A stretch of 64,000 nucleotides of DNA from Fredinandcohnia onubensis (GTDB lineage: Bacteria; Bacillota; Bacilli; Bacillales; Bacillaceae_L): the NCBI RefSeq assembly GCF_002734285.1, contig NZ_NSEA01000019.1:166212-230211 (forward strand). Reading direction: 5' to 3'. Of this stretch, positions 42,701-50,991 are shown in pieces. The stretch's first letter is position 1, and each line of letters begins with the position of its first letter. The translations under genes were made by a program, and so were the position numbers. The notes below the pieces were generated by a model. The model was not told the DNA's origin and made no database searches. It saw nothing but the letters and a program-made list of their open reading frames with translations.

Positions 42701-43205
42701 TAATCAAAAGATTTTAGCAAACAAGGGTATTTTATCCGGTCACGGAAAAGCCTTTGTAGAAGCTGGAGCAAAATATGGTATTAACGAATTATATCTTATT
42801 TCACATGCTATTCTAGAGTCAGGGCATGGGTCATCCAAACTTGCCAATGGAATAGTAGTTAGCTCTGTTGATGGTAAACCTGTTACACCACGAACGGTCT
42901 ACAATATGTATGGTGTAGGTGCTAAAGATGTTGATGCAGACAGATTAGGCTCCGAATATGCGTATCAACAAGGTTGGTTTACTCCTGAAGCAGCTATAAT
43001 TGGTGGTGCTGAATTCATTGCAAATAAATATATCAATAATGGAAAAGACACATTATATAAAATGAAATGGAATCCAGCAGCTCCTGGAACTTATCAATAT
43101 GCTACAGATATAGGTTGGGCATATAAACAAGTTTCTAGTATAAGTAATCTTTACGAATATATTGATACTTATACTTTAATATTTGATATACCGAAATATC
43201 GTTAA
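39759..43205 (+). CDS. Large secreted SH3-repeat glucosaminidase (autolysin)
   Basis: An 1148-residue exported wall hydrolase starting at a TTG. The signal peptide is MKGKNRIISVLSIILMLVASPVFA. Residues about 30-270 hold SH3-like stretches and an acidic, N/E/Q-rich linker. Then come four near-identical repeats of about 143 residues (bases about 40550-42250). Each has two halves: one with YFKA..DNLSVYDNSTGKLVH, the other with ENLVVNDNTSGALIPFAVIN. A bacterial SH3 domain follows (WRVRVGPSISYDDIGQL). The C-terminal ~190 residues are a glucosaminidase (LytD/AcmA family) with catalytic Glu in SHAILESGHGSSKLANG. It would bind the wall through its repeats and cut glycan strands. A strong terminator follows. 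Confidence 0.9.
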   Translation: MKGKNRIISVLSIILMLVASPVFAEDKVITSENNSLIEAIVDTPIFTEDGQKVGTIVKGVIVSYSAIDSDKVTIQWKSDIAYINKENTRILDSVEVSDSEMVLEGESNSIGTIVAENGLEVLNPKTKLPIFQLEPKVKYPVIGQNDGKYKVLIGSRLGIIEPKDDVTFTEETVSESVIEPSNQTPDQNSTDNSSEEITNPNLDTGNLADKNAEVIKTEQTPTSEQLQAEEEKQNSNELQSEETEVVEVVGVSENEPKPRAFTLNDRYFKANADNLSVYDNSTGKLVHAGYLIKGQVYPRVSDYGDWHKIKYGNGYGYVLKSATIPVDGPEIRNENSSNLQGNGRTFTALENLVVNDNTSGALIPFAVINKGTTYPIIGYLGPDWIKVDVSGRIGYVYKSATKMSFESSDRYFKADVDNLSVYDNSTGKLVHIGYLIKGQVFPRVSDYGDWHRIKYGNTYGFVWKDATSPAIGTEIKNENSSNLQNNGRTFTALENLVVNDNTSGALVPFAVINKGTTYPVLGYLGPDWIKVDVGGRIGYVYKPATKFSFENTDRYFKVDVDNLSVYDNSTGRLVHKGYLIKGQVFPRVSDYGDWHKVKYGNGYGFIWKDATSPAVGTEIRNENTSNLQSNGRSFTAIENLVVNDNTSGALVPFAVINSGSSYPILGYLGSEWIKVDVGGRIGYVYKSATKMTFESTDRYFKASIENLPIYDNSTGKLVHVGNLMKGQVYPRVSDYGDWHQIKFGRGYGYVWEDATEPAFSWEIKNENTTFQNTERNFKALENLVVNDNTSGALIPFATINAGTTYPVVGYLGPDWIKIDVSGRIGYVYKPAVHEGPIYRYTNYALSLAEAFEKQMAANPPPQTDKKYKAYVRSDAFIVNDVNNPTVGIVQNPGWRVRVGPSISYDDIGQLNNGESVTILSKAYNTQDGYWWYEIKYNRQWVNAIREDVLYYLNPESFNRDSKYYYQFLVLSESAGISINEVNQKILANKGILSGHGKAFVEAGAKYGINELYLISHAILESGHGSSKLANGIVVSSVDGKPVTPRTVYNMYGVGAKDVDADRLGSEYAYQQGWFTPEAAIIGGAEFIANKYINNGKDTLYKMKWNPAAPGTYQYATDIGWAYKQVSSISNLYEYIDTYTLIFDIPKYR
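40550..42250 (+). repeat. Four in-frame ~429-bp repeats inside the glucosaminidase gene
   Basis: Four units of about 143 codons, each opening with a DRYFKA-like block and closing with GRIGYVYK. The DNA copies differ at many silent sites, so they are not a fresh duplication. Confidence 0.85.
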
Positions 43206-43216
43206 TTTAATTGAAC

Positions 43217-43262
43217 TAAAAGGGTGCCTTTAAGATTAAGTTTATGAGGCACCCTTATTTTT
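43217..43262 (+). terminator. Intrinsic terminator after the glucosaminidase
   Basis: AAGGGTGCCT pairs with AGGCACCCTT, followed by ATTTTTTAT. Confidence 0.88.
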
Positions 43263-43293
43263 TATAAGGATTGTTTAATCATTATTCTTTTGT

Positions 43294-43330
43294 ATTTACA
43301 AGCCAATTATGGAATAATTGGCTTGTAAAT
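43294..43330. repeat. Perfect 17-bp inverted repeat with 3-nt loop
   Basis: ATTTACAAGCCAATTAT pairs with ATAATTGGCTTGTAAAT across a GGA loop. No T run follows. It lies 90 bp before the LtaS-like gene, so it may be an operator, a leader hairpin or a second terminator-like element. Confidence 0.7.
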
Positions 43331-43417
43331 ATTTAAGACTATAGCTAATCCGTAATTATTTTAATGAAAACGAAATGAAAGTCTGTAATAAGTTTATAGG
43401 AAGGGTGAAGGCGTTTA

Positions 43418-45541
43418 ATGAGGAAGAATAAGCAACTTAAGCTGATTAGCAAACCCTCAAATCGAGGATTTTTTATACTTGTAGCACTACTTTCATCATA
43501 TGCTTTATTTAGCATCTTAATAATAGAAACAATCCATAGAGGTTCTTTTCTTGAATTCTTTACATGGATTAATGAAAGTACAACATCCTTTTTTATTACT
43601 TTCCTGTTTTTATTTTCTTTGGCAGGAATTATGGTGATATTTCCGAATATTATTTTTATCATTCTTTCATTTGTTTTATTATTATTTTGGTTTATCGTTG
43701 CCTTGGGAAGCCACACCAAATACCTGTTAAGAGGGGAATACTTTACACCTTTTGATTTAGCTCTATTAGACGAAAGTGCAGATATTTCAAAATATATAGA
43801 GGGAATCTTTACCAATAAGGATATGGTTATTTTAGTAACTATCATAGCTTTTATGGGGATTTTTAGTTATATATTAATACGGTCTAAAGCATTTTATACA
43901 TTTAAAATCAAACTAACCTTATCAATAATCTCACTTTTATGTTTTATAGGAATAATTTTTAATCCAAATTTATTTACCGCTAAAAGCTTTAATACTGAGT
44001 TCGAAATGGTTGATGGGTATAAGTTATTCGGATTTATTGGAGGTTATTTTACTCTAATTGAGAAAGCAAAAACTGATATACCAAATAATTATAATGAAGA
44101 AAAAATTCAAAGAGTTGAGAATTACTTAGATGAAAAAACATCAAAAGAAAAAGTGGACCAAGAGTTCAAACCAAACATAATCGTAGTATTGGCAGAATCT
44201 ATGTGGGATCCAACCATCTTGGAAAATATTACATTTCATGAGGATCCATTACCTTTTTTTCATTCATTAACGGAAAATTACTCGTCTGGTAGTATGTTAT
44301 CTCATACCTATGGCGGGGGGACATTTAATATCGAATTAGAAGTACTTACTGGAATATCTACACGATTTGTTGCTGAAGAGGTTTATTATAATCAAATAAC
44401 AAAACCAATTGATTCAATAGCACATGTATTAAAAAATCAAGGCTATCATACTACAGCATTGCATAATTATAAGCATTGGTATTATGGTCGAAGTGAAGTA
44501 TACAAATTGCTAGGGTTTGAAAAATTTGTGAGTGAAGAGTTTTTTGATAATCCAGATTATATTGGTTGGTATATTAACGATCAATTATTAATGGAAAAAG
44601 CACTTCAAGAATTAAAAGAGTCTAAGGGACCTGATTTTCTTAATATAGTCACTGTAGCATCACATGGCCCATATACACATATGATAAGTGAATTCCAAGA
44701 TTCTCCAGATCTCACATCAAGCAATATGACAGATGAGTCTAAATTTATAATAAATAACTATTCAAAGGTCATGAGAGAACTGGATGAGAACATTAGATTA
44801 CTTATTAAGGGTGTAGAAAGGCTAAATGAGCCTACTATAGTTGTTATCTATGGAGATCATTTACCGTTTCTTGGAGAAAATATGTCCTTGTATAAAGAGA
44901 CTGGTTACATTGAAGGTGAAATAGATACTTATAATGAATACCGAAAAATGTACGAGACCCCATTGTTGGTATGGAATAATTTTGAGGATCCTTTACCAAA
45001 GGAAAATTTGATGATGACTCCAAACTTTATAGGGTCATTTATACTTTCAAAAGCAAAACAGGATATGTCTCCAATCTTTCAAATGAATCGTGTATTGTAT
45101 AACGAAGGTCATACTATTATTCCGAAAAAAGAGTATTTCGAAGAAGTTGGGATAAATGAAGAAGACTTTTTTGAATATCAGTTGCTACAATACGACATTT
45201 TAAAGGGGAAGCAATACTTATATAAAGATAAAGATATTAATCCCGTTGATGACTTTATCTTAGGTACAGGGAAAATGCAAATTAATTCCATATCTGTTAC
45301 TGAGAATAATCAAAATGAGGTATTATTAGATGTTAAGGGTTCTAATTTTGTGTCCAACGCTAAAGCCTTTTTAAGTGATCAAGAGCAGCAAATAACGTTT
45401 AAAAATAATAAAAATATTAAAATTACTGTTTCAAAAGATGTATATCATAAATCTGTTAAACATCAATTAGTCCTAAAACTTTTTGATGATAATGAGAAAC
45501 TAATAGCTCAATCAAACACTAAGGAAATATTAATCAAATGA
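43418..45541 (+). CDS. LTA synthase family phosphoglycerol transferase
   Basis: A 707-residue membrane enzyme. Five N-terminal helices are followed by an extracellular sulfatase-type domain from about residue 250. Its motifs fit LtaS: IIVVLAESMWDPT with a metal-binding Glu, YGGGTFNIELEVLTG with the threonine nucleophile, VASHGPYTH, and YGDHLPF with metal-binding Asp and His. LtaS-type proteins move glycerol phosphate from phosphatidylglycerol to glycolipid or other acceptors. The last ~90 residues form an Ig/IPT-like domain (INSISVTENNQNEV) not usual in LtaS, so it may modify another polymer. GAAGG precedes the ATG. It follows the autolysin, but a terminator lies between. Confidence 0.85.
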   Translation: MRKNKQLKLISKPSNRGFFILVALLSSYALFSILIIETIHRGSFLEFFTWINESTTSFFITFLFLFSLAGIMVIFPNIIFIILSFVLLLFWFIVALGSHTKYLLRGEYFTPFDLALLDESADISKYIEGIFTNKDMVILVTIIAFMGIFSYILIRSKAFYTFKIKLTLSIISLLCFIGIIFNPNLFTAKSFNTEFEMVDGYKLFGFIGGYFTLIEKAKTDIPNNYNEEKIQRVENYLDEKTSKEKVDQEFKPNIIVVLAESMWDPTILENITFHEDPLPFFHSLTENYSSGSMLSHTYGGGTFNIELEVLTGISTRFVAEEVYYNQITKPIDSIAHVLKNQGYHTTALHNYKHWYYGRSEVYKLLGFEKFVSEEFFDNPDYIGWYINDQLLMEKALQELKESKGPDFLNIVTVASHGPYTHMISEFQDSPDLTSSNMTDESKFIINNYSKVMRELDENIRLLIKGVERLNEPTIVVIYGDHLPFLGENMSLYKETGYIEGEIDTYNEYRKMYETPLLVWNNFEDPLPKENLMMTPNFIGSFILSKAKQDMSPIFQMNRVLYNEGHTIIPKKEYFEEVGINEEDFFEYQLLQYDILKGKQYLYKDKDINPVDDFILGTGKMQINSISVTENNQNEVLLDVKGSNFVSNAKAFLSDQEQQITFKNNKNIKITVSKDVYHKSVKHQLVLKLFDDNEKLIAQSNTKEILIK

Positions 45542-45559
45542 TATAAGCAGTAAAAAAAA

Positions 45560-45600
45560 ACGGCCTTTTCATAAGATTTGAGAAAAGGCCTTATTTTTCT
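45560..45600 (+). terminator. Intrinsic terminator after the LtaS-like gene
   Basis: GGCCTTTTC pairs with GAAAAGGCC, followed by TTATTTTTCT. Confidence 0.85.
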
Positions 45601-45696
45601 AACTTGGACAGTTCCTGCATGATTGAAGCTTAGATAGATTAATGTTATATTACCGAAGTGTAATATAGGAGGATAAATGTAAGATGAGGTGTAATA

Positions 45697-46434
45697 ATGG
45701 ACAAGCATATTAATATACTTGGGGTTGACTTTACTAATATATCTGCGAGAGAGCTAGTGAATTCTTTACAAGAAAGAATTATACATAATAAGAAAACATT
45801 TATTGTTACTGCAAATCCAGAGATTGTAATGCACACTTTAAGTGATAAACATTATAAATTCATTCTTAAACAGGCTAATTATGTAATAGCTGATGGAATT
45901 GGTGTAGTTAAAGCGGCAGCCATGCTAAAAAGGCCACTACCTGAACGTATTCCGGGTTATGAATTAATGATTGAGTTACTTAAGATTGGGAATGAAAAGA
46001 AATTAAAAGTTTTTTTGTTAGGATCTCAAGAAGGTGTGTTAGAAAAGACGGTCATCAATATTCAGGAAAAATTCCCTAATATAAAAATTGCGGGTTATCA
46101 TAATGGTTTCTTTGATTGGGAAAATAATGATATTAAAGAGCAAATAATGGAATCTTCACCTGATATTATTTTAGTAGCGCTTGGGGTGCCAAGACAAGAA
46201 CGTTGGATATCCGAAAATATCGGTGCCTTCAGAAAGGGAATATTTATTGGAGTTGGGGGAAGCTTTGATGTCTTAGCTGGAACTGTAAAAAGAGCGCCTG
46301 AGCTTTGGCAGAGGTTAAATATAGAGTGGCTATATAGATTAATACAACAACCTTGGAGATGGAAACGAATGCTTGTATTACCTCTATTTGTTATTAAGGT
46401 CTTTCAACAAAAGTTAAACTTAAGAAAATATTGA
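45697..46434 (+). CDS. tagA: WecG/TagA/CpsF family N-acetylmannosaminyltransferase
   Basis: Adds ManNAc from UDP-ManNAc to undecaprenyl-PP-GlcNAc, the second step of the wall teichoic acid linkage unit. The 245 residues show the GT26 signatures: ILGVDFTNISARELV, TANPEIVMH, YVIADGIGVVKAAAML with the catalytic Asp, LGSQEGVLEK, and ALGVPRQERWI with the C-terminal basic region that touches the membrane (WRWKRMLVLPL). The product of TagO and the UDP-ManNAc of MnaA are its substrates; both genes lie in this window. GAGGTG precedes the ATG. A glycosyltransferase gene follows after 16 bases. Confidence 0.92.
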   Translation: MDKHINILGVDFTNISARELVNSLQERIIHNKKTFIVTANPEIVMHTLSDKHYKFILKQANYVIADGIGVVKAAAMLKRPLPERIPGYELMIELLKIGNEKKLKVFLLGSQEGVLEKTVINIQEKFPNIKIAGYHNGFFDWENNDIKEQIMESSPDIILVALGVPRQERWISENIGAFRKGIFIGVGGSFDVLAGTVKRAPELWQRLNIEWLYRLIQQPWRWKRMLVLPLFVIKVFQQKLNLRKY

Positions 46435-46450
46435 GAAGGAGGCACGTTAA

Positions 46451-47551
46451 ATGAAGGTGCTTCATTTAAATGCAGGAGCGGAAACTGGAGGTGGTATGGT
46501 GCACATATTATCATTACTAAATCAGTTTAACCGTGATGAGTTTACCTTGGGTGTTTTTGAAAAAGGAGAAATGTCAAGAAGAGCCCAAGAGTTAGGGATA
46601 GATGTAGAATTCTTTCTGCAGAAATCTAGATTCGATCTTTCGTTCTTTAAAAATCTTATTGATTATATTAAACGTAATGATATTGATATCGTTCATACAC
46701 ATGGACCAAGAGCTAATTTATATGCGTTTATTTTAAAAGATTTTACCAAGTGCAAATGGGTAACTACCATACACAGTGACCCTAGAGATGATTTTTTAAA
46801 TAGTGGTGTAAAAGGTTCTCTTTTTACTAGATTACATTTTCTTTCTTTTAAAAGATTTGATCACTTTTTCGCCATTTCAAATCGTTTTAAACAAATGCTG
46901 ATATCCTTTGGAGTGGAGGCTGAAAAAATAACAACTATATATAATGGAATTGATTTTACAGTGCCAACTGTATCCGCTATTTCGAGGAGAGAGCTAAGGT
47001 TAGATGATAACGACTTTGTTGTTATTATGATTGCTCGTTTACATCCCGTTAAAGGTCACGCAATTGCCTTCAAGGCCATAGAAAATATTAAGAAGGAATA
47101 TCCGTTTATTAAACTTTTATTAGTAGGTGATGGACCTATGAAAAAAGAATTAGAAAATCTGGCCAATTACTTTGAAATAAAAAAAAATGTGCTATTTTTA
47201 GGACATCAAGAGAATATACATGGCCTTTTAGCGGTATCAGATGTGAAAATTCTAACCTCTTTTAGCGAAAGCTTTCCTCTTGTTATTTTAGAAGCTGCAC
47301 GTGCAAAAATCCCGGTTATTTCTACCGATGTAGGTGGGGTAAAGGATCTAATATCGGATTCTTCTCTTGGAAAAGTTATTCCAGTTGATGATGCAGAATC
47401 ATTAATTAACGCTCTAAAGGAATACATTAAATTAAAAAATAAAGGTGAGCTAAAGGTATTAGGGGAAAATCTCAATAAAAAAGCCTCAAATTTATATTCA
47501 CTTGAGAACTTTAGTGATAGTATCTATGAAGAATATAGACAAATACTTTAA
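46451..47551 (+). CDS. Glycosyltransferase family 4
   Basis: A 366-residue GT-B enzyme in the same unit as tagA. The N-terminal domain opens with KVLHLNAGAETGGGMVHIL, the donor domain carries IARLHPVKGHAIAFKA, LLLVGDGPMKKELE and TSFSESFPLVILEAARAKIPV, the retaining GT4 motif. It probably extends the lipid-linked sugar begun by TagO and TagA or glycosylates the same polymer. AGAAGGAGG stands in front of the ATG. The specific sugar cannot be read. Confidence 0.88.
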   Translation: MKVLHLNAGAETGGGMVHILSLLNQFNRDEFTLGVFEKGEMSRRAQELGIDVEFFLQKSRFDLSFFKNLIDYIKRNDIDIVHTHGPRANLYAFILKDFTKCKWVTTIHSDPRDDFLNSGVKGSLFTRLHFLSFKRFDHFFAISNRFKQMLISFGVEAEKITTIYNGIDFTVPTVSAISRRELRLDDNDFVVIMIARLHPVKGHAIAFKAIENIKKEYPFIKLLLVGDGPMKKELENLANYFEIKKNVLFLGHQENIHGLLAVSDVKILTSFSESFPLVILEAARAKIPVISTDVGGVKDLISDSSLGKVIPVDDAESLINALKEYIKLKNKGELKVLGENLNKKASNLYSLENFSDSIYEEYRQIL

Positions 47552-47929
47552 TTGAAATTGTTTCTATCATAAATGTATAAAGTGTTCACAAAAAGACACA
47601 AAGTAAATAAAGCTGAAATATTCTCAAATTTTTTTGTTTCGAAGGATTCTTTACAAAGCCTTTTACCAATAAAGTCTAGCTAACAGGCCTAATTTTGGTA
47701 AGGGCTATTTTTTTTGAAATAAATGTAACAAACGGAGTGAATATTACGTCTAAACCTTGGAATCTATTATTCAATCAAAAATTCATGTTCCCTTCTCATA
47801 TTGTAGTGTGCTATAATCCTATTTAGGTTTGCAAAAACGAAAAACGACAAAAAATGCGTGAACTTTTATATAAAAAAAACATTAAAAACATCCTTAAATG
47901 GATAAAGTAAGGATGAGGAGGATCTTTAT
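47552..47929 (+). other. Intergenic stretch: terminator and tagO promoter
   Basis: A terminator lies at 47657-47716. At 47809-47817 TGCTATAAT is an extended -10 that probably drives tagO; the -35 is poor, as usual with extended -10 elements. GAGGAGG stands before the tagO ATG. Confidence 0.6.
47657..47716 (+). terminator. Intrinsic terminator after the tagA unit
   Basis: AGCCTTTTACCAA pairs with TTGGTAAGGGCT with G-U pairs and a one-base bulge, followed by ATTTTTTTT. Confidence 0.75.
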
Positions 47930-48988
47930 ATGTTATACATTACGTTGTTGATATGTCTTATGGTTTCTATCCTCATAACCCCTATCGTAATAAGGTTTGC
48001 TATTAAAATTGGTGCAACAGATCAACCTAATCAAAGAAAAGTTCATCAAAAAGTAATGCCACGACTTGGTGGTTTGGCGATATTCTTAAGTTTCCTTTTG
48101 GGATACTTAATTTTGCAACCCGAAAGTCCATATAAATGGCCAATACTAATTGGTGCGACAATAATTATTATTACTGGACTTTTAGATGATTTGTTTGAAC
48201 TATCACCTAAATTGAAATTGGCTGGTCAACTGATTGCTGCATTTGTTGTAATATTTAATGGGGTAGATGTAGAGATGGTCAACCTTCCTTTTGGCCTTGG
48301 AGAAGTCCAGCTAGGATTCCTTACAATTCCATTAACAATTATTTGGATAGTGGGGATAACAAATGCAATTAATTTAATTGATGGTTTAGATGGGCTAGCT
48401 GCTGGAGTTTCCTCAATAGCACTTATTACCATTTCTGGAATGGCAATTATTATGGGGGATGGATTTGTATTAAGTATTGGATTACTTTTGCTCTTTAGTA
48501 CCCTTGGATTTTTAATTTATAATTTTCACCCTGCAAAAATTTTCATGGGAGATACAGGTGCTCTTTTCTTAGGTTATATGATTGCGGTATTATCGTTGTT
48601 GGGATTTAAAAATGTCACTTTGATTTCTTTCATCGTACCAATTATTATTTTAGGAGTCCCAATTTCTGATACGTTTTTTGCGATTATCCGACGATTGGTG
48701 AACAAACAACCAATCTCAGCTCCAGATAAATCACATTTACATCATTGTTTATTACGACTTGGATATAGTCATAGAAAGACGGTCCTAATAATTTACGGAA
48801 TCAGCGCTATTTTTGGATTTTCCGCTGTTATCTTTTCACAAGCAACTGTATGGGGTTCTCTTGTAGTCGTCATCGTACTACTACTTGCAATTGAACTCTT
48901 TGTTGAAAAAATTGGTTTAATTGGTAAGGAATATCGTCCACTACTCAACATGTTTAGAGGTACAAAAGTACAACAACGAATGAAATGA
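47930..48988 (+). CDS. tagO: Undecaprenyl-phosphate GlcNAc-1-phosphate transferase
   Basis: Starts wall teichoic acid synthesis by moving GlcNAc-1-phosphate from UDP-GlcNAc to undecaprenyl phosphate. The 352-residue protein has about eleven helices. Signatures of the MraY/WecA family are KVHQKVMPRLGGLAI, LLDDLFELSPKLKL with the Asp pair, NAINLIDGLDGLAAG, FMGDTGALFLGYM, and the histidine cluster DKSHLHHCLLRLGYSHRK of the GlcNAc-type enzymes. Synteny with B. subtilis (tagO beside yvhJ and yvyE, converging) supports the symbol. An extended -10 promoter and GAGGAGG precede it. Confidence 0.93.
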   Translation: MLYITLLICLMVSILITPIVIRFAIKIGATDQPNQRKVHQKVMPRLGGLAIFLSFLLGYLILQPESPYKWPILIGATIIIITGLLDDLFELSPKLKLAGQLIAAFVVIFNGVDVEMVNLPFGLGEVQLGFLTIPLTIIWIVGITNAINLIDGLDGLAAGVSSIALITISGMAIIMGDGFVLSIGLLLLFSTLGFLIYNFHPAKIFMGDTGALFLGYMIAVLSLLGFKNVTLISFIVPIIILGVPISDTFFAIIRRLVNKQPISAPDKSHLHHCLLRLGYSHRKTVLIIYGISAIFGFSAVIFSQATVWGSLVVVIVLLLAIELFVEKIGLIGKEYRPLLNMFRGTKVQQRMK

Positions 48989-49034
48989 AACTAATGAAGC
49001 TGCACCATAGAGGTGCAGCTTCATTAGTTTTTTA
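48989..49034 (+). terminator. Intrinsic terminator after tagO
   Basis: AACTAATGAAGCTGCACC pairs with GGTGCAGCTTCATTAGTT with a 5-nt loop, then T-rich sequence. Confidence 0.92.
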
Positions 49035-49049
49035 TATAAAATTGCATGA

Positions 49050-49079
49050 AAAGGGGCACTCTAAACGACTGCCCCTTTA
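49050..49079 (-). terminator. Intrinsic terminator of the LCP gene (minus strand)
   Basis: Minus strand: AAAGGGGCA pairs with TGCCCCTTTT. It lies directly after the stop of the minus-strand LCP gene; T content after the stem is modest. Confidence 0.7.
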
Positions 49080-49089
49080 CTTATCTAAT

Positions 49090-50094
49090 TTAAAAATCAT
49101 TCCGTTGTCCGGTAACAGTAATTTCTAAGTGGTTCTTAAGAGTTTGCGAAAGGTCTTCGAGCTTAGTTTGATCTACTTGATAATAATATCCTTGATCTGT
49201 CCAATCATCTGCACCTTCAAGTACATGTGTTTGCATTTGAAGTGTTTGGCCTGATGTAGCATAGTCATATAGCGAAAGCATCTCTCCAAAAGAAAGGTTG
49301 GTTGAAATATTGTCACCAAGTGCTTCAATAACGTTACCGTATTTGGTAATTGATCCAACAGATATAGCTTTATCAATTATAGCCTTAACAACTATTTGTT
49401 GCCTTTTACCACGTTCAATATCACTATCGATTTTTCTCGTTCTTGCTAAGGCAAGTGCCTCTTCTCCATTTAGCTCTTGAAGTCCCTTTCTTAGTGTAAT
49501 AGCATCTGGTCGATCCTTACTATCTTGTTCTGTAAATGAAACCGGCACATCAACTTCAATCCCGTCAAGTGCTTCTACAACATCAATAAATGCTTCAAAA
49601 TTCATTTTTACAAAATAATCCACTGGAATATCAAATAATTCTTCTACTGTAGCTATGGTGCCATCAATACCGTTGTATACATGTGCATGATTGATTTTAT
49701 CCTTTTTCTTTCTTAATGGATCATAGACAAATGAATCGCGTGGGATACTTACCATTTCTATTGATTTTTGTTCTTCATTTAATGTAGCCAATATCAATGC
49801 ATCTGTTCTAGTCGCTTCACCTTGACTACGCTTTTCGCTATCATCAACACCTATAAATAATATTGAGATATTATCGTGTTTTGGATCAACTGGTTCAATA
49901 CGTTTTTCTGATTTAACTCCTCTATTAAGCTCCGTTTTTGATTCATCTGCTACATGTTTAGCTTTATTTACAAGGTATCCGCCATATATTCCAGCTGCAA
50001 CAATTAGTAATAATAAGGGGATTAAAATAATCTTTAAGACTCTTTTTTTGCGTCTTTTCCTCTTTGTATCATGTCGGTTCATTTTTTTGCTCAT
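49090..50094 (-). CDS. tagV: LytR-CpsA-Psr (LCP) family wall polymer ligase
   Basis: Attaches lipid-linked teichoic acid or other anionic polymer to peptidoglycan outside the membrane. 334 residues: a basic cytosolic start (RHDTKRKRRKKR), one helix (IILIPLLLLIVAAGIYGGYL), and the LCP domain. Conserved blocks are ISILFIGVDDSE, TRTDALILATLNEEQKS, IPRDSFVYDP with the catalytic Arg-Asp, KINHAHVYNG, and ALALARTRKIDSDIERGKRQQ. Position beside tagO and yvyE equals B. subtilis YvhJ (TagV), hence the symbol; paralogues TagT and TagU are similar, so it rests on synteny. GAGAAGGG precedes the ATG. Confidence 0.85.
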   Translation of the reverse strand: MSKKMNRHDTKRKRRKKRVLKIILIPLLLLIVAAGIYGGYLVNKAKHVADESKTELNRGVKSEKRIEPVDPKHDNISILFIGVDDSEKRSQGEATRTDALILATLNEEQKSIEMVSIPRDSFVYDPLRKKKDKINHAHVYNGIDGTIATVEELFDIPVDYFVKMNFEAFIDVVEALDGIEVDVPVSFTEQDSKDRPDAITLRKGLQELNGEEALALARTRKIDSDIERGKRQQIVVKAIIDKAISVGSITKYGNVIEALGDNISTNLSFGEMLSLYDYATSGQTLQMQTHVLEGADDWTDQGYYYQVDQTKLEDLSQTLKNHLEITVTGQRNDF

Positions 50095-50119
50095 TCGCCC
50101 TTCTCCTCAAGTATATTTT

Positions 50120-50752
50120 TTATATTTTTTCCTCTAAATACTCCACAATCCCCGCAGAAATAACCGCTTGTCCATTCGTAAGCTCTGTCATCCATTCAGT
50201 GAATTGGGGAGTCTGGCTCTCTTCTACATAGGTTTCGATTTCGACTGCATCAATATACTTGATTTCTTTAATTTGGTAAATGGATGAGCGCAATTCATTT
50301 TCTACCTTGCCTAGCCAGGTGTAGTCGATTTTTGTATGCATGACTCTCATTAGCTTACGCTCGACGATTCCGGTTGCTTGGAGGCCTTCTGAGGTTGATT
50401 TTCCGTATGCGCGAATAAGTCCCCCTGCTCCTAATTTTATTCCTCCAAAATACCTAGTTATGACAACAACTGTATCTTTTAAGTGTTTTTTCTTAAGGAC
50501 TTCTAAGATTGGCACGCCCGCAGTTCCACTTGGTTCACCATCATCGTTTGCTTTTTGAATTTGATCGTTTTCTCCTATGAGATAAGCAGAACAATTATGG
50601 GTTGCGTTCCAGTTCTGTTTTTTAATTTTTTGGATAAATTCCTGCGCTTCTTCTTCAGTTGTAGCACGGTCAATATAAGCAATAAAGCGTGATTTTTGAA
50701 TATTTATTTCATGCTCGCCATACCCTTTTACTGTATAATAGGAATGAAGCAT
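50120..50752 (-). CDS. yvyE: YigZ/IMPACT family protein (YvyE)
   Basis: A 210-residue cytosolic protein of the IMPACT/YigZ family. The start at 50752 is chosen because AGGAGGT lies 8 nt upstream; the longer frame has none. Residues about 10-125 hold the conserved domain: KSRFIAYIDRATTEEEAQEFI, HNCSAYLIG, ANDDGEPSGTAGVPILEVL and VVITRYFGGIKLGAGGLIRAY. A C-terminal ferredoxin-like part follows. Eukaryotic IMPACT influences translation control; the bacterial role is not settled. It is the usual neighbour of degS in bacilli. Confidence 0.9.
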   Translation of the reverse strand: MLHSYYTVKGYGEHEINIQKSRFIAYIDRATTEEEAQEFIQKIKKQNWNATHNCSAYLIGENDQIQKANDDGEPSGTAGVPILEVLKKKHLKDTVVVITRYFGGIKLGAGGLIRAYGKSTSEGLQATGIVERKLMRVMHTKIDYTWLGKVENELRSSIYQIKEIKYIDAVEIETYVEESQTPQFTEWMTELTNGQAVISAGIVEYLEEKI

Positions 50753-50991
50753 TATGAAATACCTCCTATCCTGGGCAATGTTTGCGAAAAATAGGCTTGG
50801 TAAAAGTAGTGCGACAGAATTCGGCACTTATCTAGTTTTTCTGTAATTTTTTGCCCATTCTTCTATTATAAAACGACATAATTTTTACATCAATGGTTTG
50901 TTTTTGGCATAGGCTGAATGTAATACAAATGTAACTGTTATGAAACGCTGTAAAAAACAAATCGGTATATAATTTAGATGGAGGTGGGGAG

